The notes beneath the pieces are model-generated. The model ran no database searches. It saw only the letters and a list, made by a program, of their open reading frames with translations, and was not told the DNA's origin. Of a stretch of DNA of 8,638 bases, positions 1 to 8,638 are shown in pieces; positions within the stretch are counted from its first letter, which is position 1, and each line of letters starts with the position of its first letter. The translations under genes and the position numbers were made by a program. Source of the stretch: Burkholderiales bacterium (GTDB lineage Bacteria; Pseudomonadota; Gammaproteobacteria; Burkholderiales; Burkholderiaceae_F). The DNA is taken from contig JAHEDN010000093.1 of NCBI GenBank assembly GCA_024641225.1, positions 1 to 8,638 on the forward strand, in the 5' to 3' direction.

Positions 1-673
1 TGCGCCGTGGCATCTTGCCGCGGACGAAACGTCATAGTCCGGGGAAGGAATGGAAGTCCAACCACACGAGCTGGAGAATTTCAATCTGGCTGAGGCCGGT
101 CAACAAAAGATTGTATGTTGGATACCCGCTGTCCGTGCGGCACCAGGGTACGTGCCAGCGCGACGAAATCAACGACTGCCTACGAGAATCTTGAGGCGAT
201 CTGCCCGACGACGGGTTGTGGCCGTTTGCCGAGACTGCCCCCGCTCGCCCAAAGCAGAGATTGGCAAGTCAGCCGCTCGCCGCGAAGGTCAACTCTTGGG
301 CTTGAACGCGAGCGGGAACAACCGGCCACAACGAGAGATCGACGCGCTCGTCAGGCGACCCTGGGACTGACCCATCCCAAGGTGGAACAGACATAGCTCT
401 GCGTTACGCACGCGGTGCCCAGTCCCAAGAAGCCGACCTTCAGCTCACTCGGTCGCTAGGTCGCAGCGACTGCCGATGAGGCCAACGCATGCATGGGCCT
501 TATCGTCCATATCCAAGGCGGGCTGCGTCGATGGACAGTTCTAGAATCCCTCGACTCGACGATTAGTTCCCCGGCTACGAGACAGGTCCAACGGCCCGAT
601 GTAAGCCGGCTCTCGTTGAGAGCGCCTTCACCGACTCATAGCTGGCGAAGAAAAGTGCAAGGAGGACAGGGAG
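1..673. other. Non-coding or decayed region upstream of the SnoaL-like gene
   Basis: I see no convincing gene in this stretch. The open frames are short, rich in Arg, Pro and Ser, overlap each other, and show no family motif, which is typical of chance frames in GC-rich DNA. Two small hairpins are visible. One is at 450-472 (stem GTCGCT/AGCGAC extended by a wobble pair, 7-nt loop). The other is at 609-623 (GCTCTC/GAGAGC, 3-nt loop), about 36 bases before the ribosome binding site of the next gene, where it could lie in a 5' leader. No T-tract follows either, so neither is called a terminator. No good sigma-70 promoter stands out: TTGAGA at 616-621 has only a very poor -10 partner 17 bases later. 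Confidence 0.5.
660..665 (+). promoter_or_regulatory. Strong Shine-Dalgarno sequence for the SnoaL-like gene
   Basis: AGGAGG lies 8 bases upstream of the ATG at 674, with a purine-rich spacer. It is the best ribosome binding site in the window. It fixes the start codon and argues that this small frame is truly translated even though its surroundings look decayed. Confidence 0.85.
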
Positions 674-1069
674 ATGCCGATCGACCCGAACGCGGTAGCA
701 AAGATGGCGCAGGACTACACCGCGGCCTGGAATTCCAAGTCGGCGGCGGCGGTGGCCTCGCACTATGCCGAGGATGGCCAGATAATCATCAACCGGGGCG
801 AGCCGTGGAAGGGCCGTTCTGGGATCGTCGAGATGGCATCGGGCTTCTATGCCGACGTCCCTGACCTTTCACTGGTCTGCGATGAGATCCGCTGCGCCGG
901 ATCGCACGCCGTCTATGTTTGGACCTTCACTGGTCACGACGCCAAGACTGGCAACCCGCTGAAGGTACGTGGCTGGGAGGAATGGGAACTCGGCGACGAC
1001 CTGAAGGTGAAGGCTTCACTCGGATGGTATGACGCCGACGACTATGCCCGACAAGTTGGGGCTGGCTGA
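674..1069 (+). CDS. SnoaL-like / NTF2-fold family protein (131 aa)
   Basis: The product is a small single-domain protein of the nuclear transport factor 2-like (SnoaL/DUF4440) superfamily, whose members form a cone-shaped alpha+beta barrel used by isomerases, cyclases, dehydratases or plain ligand-binding proteins. Visible hallmarks are an N-terminal helix with the pattern YTAAWNSKSAAAVASHYAEDG (about residues 15-35), then a turn and the segment RGEPWKGRSGIVEM (about 41-54) leading into the second helix. After that come alternating beta strands, including HAVYVWTFTGHDAKTGNPL (about 76-94) and the GWEEWEL strand. The length suits one complete domain and there is no signal peptide. The start is set by the AGGAGG at 660-665. 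The sequence recalls hypothetical proteins I associate with rhizobia and other alphaproteobacteria, from memory only. The gene stands alone, and its substrate cannot be inferred from context. Confidence 0.85.
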   Translation: MPIDPNAVAKMAQDYTAAWNSKSAAAVASHYAEDGQIIINRGEPWKGRSGIVEMASGFYADVPDLSLVCDEIRCAGSHAVYVWTFTGHDAKTGNPLKVRGWEEWELGDDLKVKASLGWYDADDYARQVGAG

Positions 1070-1231
1070 AGAGGATTGTCGTTGGACTGCTGGGGGTCGT
1101 GAGCTCGCGGCCAATTCTTTCGGACGCTGCCGCTCAGTCGCCGCGCTGTCACCCGGTTCGATGCGCGCGCGCGGATGACTGCTCTCGCTGAATGCTGATC
1201 TTCACCGCAAATCCAGCGAATGGCCGGCAAC
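1070..1231. other. Intergenic region between the SnoaL-like gene and the 160-bp element
   Basis: No gene is seen here. There is an alternating CG run around 1162-1173. A short palindrome, GCCGG-CAA-CCGGC, lies at 1223-1235, and its right arm overlaps the insertion point of the next element. Confidence 0.4.
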
Positions 1232-1236
1232 CGGCG

Positions 1237-1255
1237 GATTCTGTTGAAAAACTCG
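1237..1255 (+). repeat. Left terminal inverted repeat (19 bp)
   Basis: GATTCTGTTGAAAAACTCG matches the reverse complement of 1378-1396 at all 19 positions. The match extends outward by two more bases (CG) that belong to the presumed target duplication. Confidence 0.9.
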
Positions 1256-1377
1256 ATTCCCCTATCAGGTGCATCGCTTTCCAGAACACTCGACCTCTCA
1301 GAACGGCCTAGGATCGACGATCGATGGTCGGTTGATGGTCAGAAGATCCCCGAAAAATAGGCGAAGGGTGTCGCAAG

Positions 1378-1396
1378 CGAGTTTTTCAACAGAATC
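1378..1396 (-). repeat. Right terminal inverted repeat (19 bp)
   Basis: CGAGTTTTTCAACAGAATC is the exact reverse complement of 1237-1255. It is followed immediately by CGGCG, the same pentamer that precedes the left repeat. Confidence 0.9.
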
Positions 1397-1401
1397 CGGC
1401 G

Positions 1402-1800
1402 TGGACCGGTCACTCGATCAGAAGATCGCGTATGGCTGCGAGGGGTCGGTTGCACCTGTTCGTCACCGTGACAAGCTGACGCCCGACCTGCATTTCGCAG
1501 TCGTCGGCACCGCTGCCTGCCGAACGTCTGCTTCGGAGATTTCGGTACGGCGTGCGCGGCGCCAGGCTATGTCTGCTCCGCCTTGACTTCGATCGTAGCC
1601 AGCGTCGACTCAAGAACGCGAAGAGGTCTGGATGTGGCCGGGGCCCGGTCCGCCACCGACAAGACCTCGGCCAAGTAAGACCCGCATGCAAATCGCGCAA
1701 GAAAACGGGCTGCATCCCAGCAACCCGTCGAGTTTGATGGCGCGCCACGCAAAATGCAGGATTCGAGTCAGTCCGATGCCGATGTCTGAGCAGATTCCTG
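1402..1800. other. Gene-poor region between the 160-bp element and the uup terminator hairpins
   Basis: No defensible gene is present. Short frames exist on both strands but are compositionally random. The least random is a minus-strand frame at 1567-1752 (61 aa), with a helical, Ala/Leu-rich stretch FACGSYLAEVLSVADR. It vaguely recalls the helical part of RecO-like proteins, but it is far too short and has no supporting motif. The region is probably decayed sequence, like 1-673. Confidence 0.45.
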
Positions 1801-1842
1801 GCCCGGCCAGCCGGGCACGCGGCGCTGGCGCTCAGCGCCGCG
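1801..1842 (-). terminator. Tandem GC hairpins downstream of uup (probable terminator region)
   Basis: Two adjacent hairpins lie 30-70 bases past the stop of the minus-strand ABC-F gene. The first met by its transcript, at 1818-1842, has a perfect 10-bp stem (CGCGGCGCTG/CAGCGCCGCG) and a 5-base loop. The second, at 1801-1816, is GCCCGG-CCAG-CCGGGC. Neither is followed by a clear U-tract in the minus direction. The function as a terminator or 3'-end stabiliser is therefore inferred from position and stem strength. On the plus strand a short TTTT (1850-1853) follows the larger hairpin after about 7 bases, so action in that direction is also possible. Confidence 0.45.
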
Positions 1843-1874
1843 GGCGCGATTTTCGGAATTGCCGGCCGGGCAGC

Positions 1875-3695
<1,821 letters not shown>

Positions 3696-3850
3696 GCGGC
3701 GGAGTTTCGGCGTGCGACTGCCGAAGATACGCGACTGGTGAATCCCCTGACCCTTGCGCCAGCGCAGGACCGGGCGGCGGCTGCGTTGCGTCCGGTGGGG
3801 GGGACGACGATCATCGGCGCTGGCCGCGCTGTCTACCGTTTCTGCCGCCG
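3696..3850. promoter_or_regulatory. Divergent intergenic region between uup and the tri-domain acyl ligase gene
   Basis: This 155-bp stretch separates two divergently transcribed genes, so it must hold the promoters of both unless they are read from farther away. On the minus strand TATCTT (complement of 3724-3729) is a possible -10 box about 29 bases before the uup start, but no good -35 accompanies it. A run of seven G residues lies at 3797-3803. Neither gene has a recognisable Shine-Dalgarno sequence, so initiation on a short or nearly leaderless transcript is possible. Confidence 0.35.
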
Positions 3851-6649
<2,799 letters not shown>

Positions 6650-6673
6650 TGACCCTCGCTCGGCGTTGCTTCG

Positions 6674-6705
6674 TGTCATCCCCGCGAAGACGGTGATCCC
6701 GTGGT
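6674..6705. repeat. Degenerate dispersed intergenic palindrome (putative)
   Basis: The string GTCATCCCCGCGAAGACGG followed by TGATCCCGTG resembles the common proteobacterial repeat whose core is TCATCCCCGCGAAGGCGGGGATCC. Compared with that remembered consensus the right stem arm is damaged (ACGGTG instead of GCGGGG), leaving 4 of 6 core pairs. It sits between the two convergent genes and covers the last codons of the transporter gene. The assignment rests on memory of the consensus, and no second copy is present in this window. Confidence 0.35.
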
Positions 6706-7662
6706 TTCACCTGCCCGCTGCTCCGGTCCCGCCTGCGACGGAACGACACCGAGCCCCTGAACCTCCGGCCGCCCGCTGGCGATCAGCACCACGCCGGTCG
6801 AGGCCAGCAACAGCGCTGCCGCGTGCAGCCCCGTGAACGTCTCGCCAAGCACCCACACGCCGATCAGCGTCGCGCTGATCGGCAGCGCCACGGTGAACAC
6901 GCCGGCGTGGTTGGCCGGCACGTGGCGCAGGCCGGTCATCCATAGCCACACCGCGAACAGGCTCGCCGCCAGCGAATAGAACACCAGCAGCAGCCACAGG
7001 CCGGGCGTCAGCGCAGCAAGGTCGAAGTGGGCCAGTTGCCAGAGGCCGAGAGGCGTCATCAGCGCCAGCCCCCACAGGTTGATCAACGCCGACACGCGCA
7101 GCGGGCTGCGCACGCGCGCCAGCCGCTTGCCGATGATCACGTAGGAGGCCTCGCACAGCACGGCGCCGAACAGCAGCAGGTTTCCGAGCAGCGTGGTGGC
7201 GCGCGCCGCGTCTTCGGCCGGCCGCGCGAACTGCAGCAGCACGATGCCGACCACCGCCGCGGCGATCGCCAGCAACGCCCGCGCCGACAGATGTTCTCCG
7301 AGGAAAAGCCGCGAGCCCGCCGCCACCGCCGCCGGCAGCGTGGCCATGATCACCCCGGCGGCGGTGGCCGTGGACAGGCTGACGCCGGCCAGCATGCAGA
7401 TCGAGAACAGGAAATTGCCGAGGAACGACATCGCGAACAGCAGCAGCCGCTGACGCGGCGAGAGCGGCGCTTCGTCGCGGCGTGGCGGCGTCCACGGCAG
7501 CATCGCCAGCGCGGCGATGCCGAAGCGCAGGAAGGCCAGCACGAACAGCGGAATCGCCGCCACCAGCGGCTTGGACAGCGCCACGTAACTGCCGACCAGC
7601 GCCATCGACGCGGCGAGCATCGCGTAGGCGAACCACGGGCGGCCGGCATGAGGCGCGGACAT
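6676..7662 (-). CDS. DMT superfamily (EamA) transporter (328 aa)
   Basis: This is an integral inner-membrane protein of the drug/metabolite transporter superfamily. Members export or take up amino acids, sugars, nucleosides or other small metabolites, and the substrate cannot be read from sequence. About ten hydrophobic segments are visible, near residues 11-31, 36-56, 71-92, 99-119, 127-146, 157-176, 190-210, 221-243, 252-272 and 278-297. They are arranged as two EamA repeats (about 12-145 and 158-296). Typical features are the short positively charged N-terminus, the segment FLRFGIAALAML in helix 2, and the helix 8-10 block HVPANHAGVFTVALPISATLIGVWVLGE (first 20 and following residues, about 247-274). 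The tail after about residue 298 is hydrophilic and low in conservation, and its last codons run through a repeat-like sequence. The gene follows upp by 63 bases on the same strand and may be co-transcribed. The stop lies 26 bases from the end of the convergent acyl ligase gene. Confidence 0.9.
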   Translation of the reverse strand: MSAPHAGRPWFAYAMLAASMALVGSYVALSKPLVAAIPLFVLAFLRFGIAALAMLPWTPPRRDEAPLSPRQRLLLFAMSFLGNFLFSICMLAGVSLSTATAAGVIMATLPAAVAAGSRLFLGEHLSARALLAIAAAVVGIVLLQFARPAEDAARATTLLGNLLLFGAVLCEASYVIIGKRLARVRSPLRVSALINLWGLALMTPLGLWQLAHFDLAALTPGLWLLLVFYSLAASLFAVWLWMTGLRHVPANHAGVFTVALPISATLIGVWVLGETFTGLHAAALLLASTGVVLIASGRPEVQGLGVVPSQAGPEQRAGETTGSPSSRG

Positions 7663-7725
7663 GGGCGGCGACGATACCGGAGCAGACGGTCGCCGCCCGG
7701 TTCACCGATCACGGATCAGCGACCT

Positions 7726-8373
7726 TCACTTCGTCCCGAACAGGCGATCCCCCGCATCGCCCAGCCCCGGCACGATGTACGCCTGCTCGTCGAGGCGGTC
7801 GTCGAGCGCTGCGACGTACATCGGTACGTCGGGATGCTGGCGCTGGTACTCAGCCACGCCCTCGGGCGACGCCACCAGCGCAACGAAACGGATCCGCTCG
7901 GCGGCCACGCCGCGATTCTTCAGCACGCCGACGGCGTGCGCGGCTGAGTGGCCGGTGCCGATCATCGGATCGCAGACGATGAAGCTGCGGTCCTCGAGTT
8001 CCGGCAGCCGCACGTAGTACTCGACCGGGCGCTTGTCCTCGTTGCGGTACACGCCGATGTGGCCGACGCGCGCCGACGGGATCAGTTCCAGCAGCCCGTC
8101 AGCCATGCCGAGCCCGGCGCGCAGCACCGGCACGATTACCAGCTTCTTTCCGGCGATCACCGGCGCGTCCATCGCTGTGAGTGGCGTTTCGATGCGCCGC
8201 GTGGTCAGTGGCAGGCTGCGGGTGACCTCATAGCCGAGCAGCAGCGTGATTTCGCGCAGCAGCTCGCGGAACGCGCGCGTGGACGTGGCCCGGTCGCGCA
8301 TATGGCTGAGCTTGTGCTGGACCAGCGGGTGGTCGACGATGAACAGGTTCGGGAAGCGGGGCTCCTGGCGCAT
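7726..8373 (-). CDS. upp: Uracil phosphoribosyltransferase (215 aa)
   Basis: This cytosolic pyrimidine salvage enzyme makes UMP and diphosphate from uracil and PRPP. The protein aligns by eye with UPRTases along its full length. It has HPLVQHKLSHMRD (about 15-27), TSTRAFRELLREITLLLGYE, the PRPP-contacting loop VPVLRAGLGM (81-90), the PRPP motif FIVCDPMIGTGHSA (131-144), and the uracil-binding C-terminus YIVPGLGDAGDRLFGTK (199-215). Its length is slightly above the 208 residues of the E. coli enzyme, owing to a short N-terminal extension also seen in betaproteobacterial homologues. The residue after TG in the PRPP motif is His (142) where E. coli has Gly. The ATG at 8373 gives the family N-terminus. 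The upstream gene ends 24 bases away on the same strand, so the two may share a transcript. Ribosome binding is not obvious (AGGA about 14 bases upstream). Confidence 0.97.
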   Translation of the reverse strand: MRQEPRFPNLFIVDHPLVQHKLSHMRDRATSTRAFRELLREITLLLGYEVTRSLPLTTRRIETPLTAMDAPVIAGKKLVIVPVLRAGLGMADGLLELIPSARVGHIGVYRNEDKRPVEYYVRLPELEDRSFIVCDPMIGTGHSAAHAVGVLKNRGVAAERIRFVALVASPEGVAEYQRQHPDVPMYVAALDDRLDEQAYIVPGLGDAGDRLFGTK

Positions 8374-8397
8374 GGGATGCAGGCCAGTCCTGGCGAT

Positions 8398-8638
8398 TCA
8401 GTCGCCGGCCGGCAACCGCACGAGGTGCTGCCCGGTCTTGTCGTCCTTGGTGACCACCAGCAGGCCGCGCGCGACCATGTCGTCGAGCAGGGCGGCGAAT
8501 CCCTTGTAGCCGTGGTAGCTCTCGTTGAAGCCGGGCTTGCGGCGCTTCAGCGCCTGCTTGACCATCGACGAGTAGATGCGCTCGTCCGAGCCGCGCGCCT
8601 CGATCAGCTCCTCCAGCGTTTCAAGGACCAGGTCGATG
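8398..8638 (-). CDS. C-terminal fragment of an OST-HTH/LOTUS domain protein, probably NYN-domain family (partial, at least 79 aa)
   Basis: The minus-strand frame is open from the right edge of the window to a TGA at 8398-8400, giving 79 residues of the protein's C-terminus. The segment SSMVKQALKRRKPGFNESYH and the following GYKGFAALLDDMVARGLLVV have the pattern of an OST-HTH (LOTUS) winged-helix domain: a helix ending in lysine/arginine, the PGFNESYHGYKGF turn, then the helix LLDDMVARGLL and a beta strand. In bacteria this domain usually follows an N-terminal NYN (PIN-like) ribonuclease domain, and LOTUS domains bind RNA, including G-quadruplex RNA in some studied cases. The NYN part would lie outside the window, so the full architecture is inferred. 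The gene lies 24 bases upstream of upp in the same direction. Confidence 0.75.
   Translation of the reverse strand, partial: IDLVLETLEELIEARGSDERIYSSMVKQALKRRKPGFNESYHGYKGFAALLDDMVARGLLVVTKDDKTGQHLVRLPAGD

Larger units (their letters stand above)
1237..1396. mobile_element. MITE-like or internally deleted insertion sequence, 160 bp, no transposase
   Basis: The segment is bounded by perfect 19-bp inverted repeats. The left end reads GATTCTGTTGAAAAACTCG and the right end is its exact reverse complement. The pentamer CGGCG directly flanks both sides (1232-1236 and 1397-1401), consistent with a 5-bp target-site duplication. Only about 120 bases lie between the repeats and they encode no transposase, so the element could move only in trans. 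Ends of this GTTGAAAAACTC type are common on proteobacterial insertion sequences, but I cannot name the family with confidence. Inside the right half is an 11-bp-spaced direct repeat of GATGGTC (1323-1329 and 1334-1340), which could be a subterminal binding site. The flanking pentamer is short and GC-only, so the duplication is less certain than the inverted repeats. Confidence 0.75.

Noticed and set aside
50..396. Two overlapping frames of 106 and 93 codons near the left edge
   Set aside because: They overlap each other, lack any motif or ribosome binding site, and have random-looking composition.
616..644. A sigma-70 promoter (TTGAGA, 17-bp spacer, TAGCTG) ahead of the SnoaL-like gene
   Set aside because: The -10 hexamer matches the consensus at only two positions, and the -35 overlaps a small hairpin, so it is no better than chance.
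1567..1752. A possible RecO-like or other helical protein remnant on the minus strand
   Set aside because: Only about 40 residues look protein-like, the resemblance is vague, the frame stops on both sides, and there is no ribosome binding site or neighbouring fragment in another frame.
7027..7947. A 306-codon plus-strand frame opposite the transporter and upp
   Set aside because: It is a Gln/Arg/His-rich antisense shadow of two well-supported genes.

Overview
The window is a GC-rich chromosomal segment from a proteobacterium, most likely a beta- or gammaproteobacterium (Burkholderiales- or Xanthomonadales-like). I infer this from the Uup-type ABC-F protein, the Upp protein (whose N-terminus and PRPP loop look beta/gamma-like) and the strong codon bias of the main genes. 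No database search was possible, so the lineage is a judgement from remembered family sequences.

Positions 1-1870 look like an accessory or decayed region. Coding density is low and base use is less uniform than in the rest of the window. The one convincing gene is a small SnoaL/NTF2-fold protein (674-1069) with an excellent Shine-Dalgarno sequence. Downstream lies a 160-bp element with perfect 19-bp terminal inverted repeats, flanked by a 5-bp direct repeat and lacking any transposase: a MITE or deletion remnant of an insertion sequence. The rest of this region holds no gene I can defend.

Positions 1875-6649 hold two divergent genes. On the minus strand is a Uup-type ABC-F ATPase (1875-3695), followed by two strong GC hairpins. 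On the plus strand is a 932-residue protein (3851-6649) that joins an acyl carrier protein, a fatty acyl-AMP ligase-like adenylation domain, a membrane segment and a PlsC-type acyltransferase. It looks like a one-polypeptide device for activating a fatty acid, holding it on phosphopantetheine and transferring it to a lipid acceptor. This is the most interesting gene in the window.

Positions 6676-8638 hold a minus-strand run in transcription order: the C-terminus of a protein with an OST-HTH/LOTUS domain (cut by the window edge), uracil phosphoribosyltransferase upp, and a ten-helix EamA/DMT transporter. The gaps of about 24 and 63 bases allow co-transcription. The transporter gene converges on the tri-domain lipid gene, and its last codons run through what looks like a degenerate copy of a dispersed intergenic palindrome.

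Apart from this possible minus-strand transcription unit, the genes do not form one obvious pathway: translation/ribosome-associated ATPase, lipid acylation, pyrimidine salvage, and a metabolite exporter of unknown substrate.
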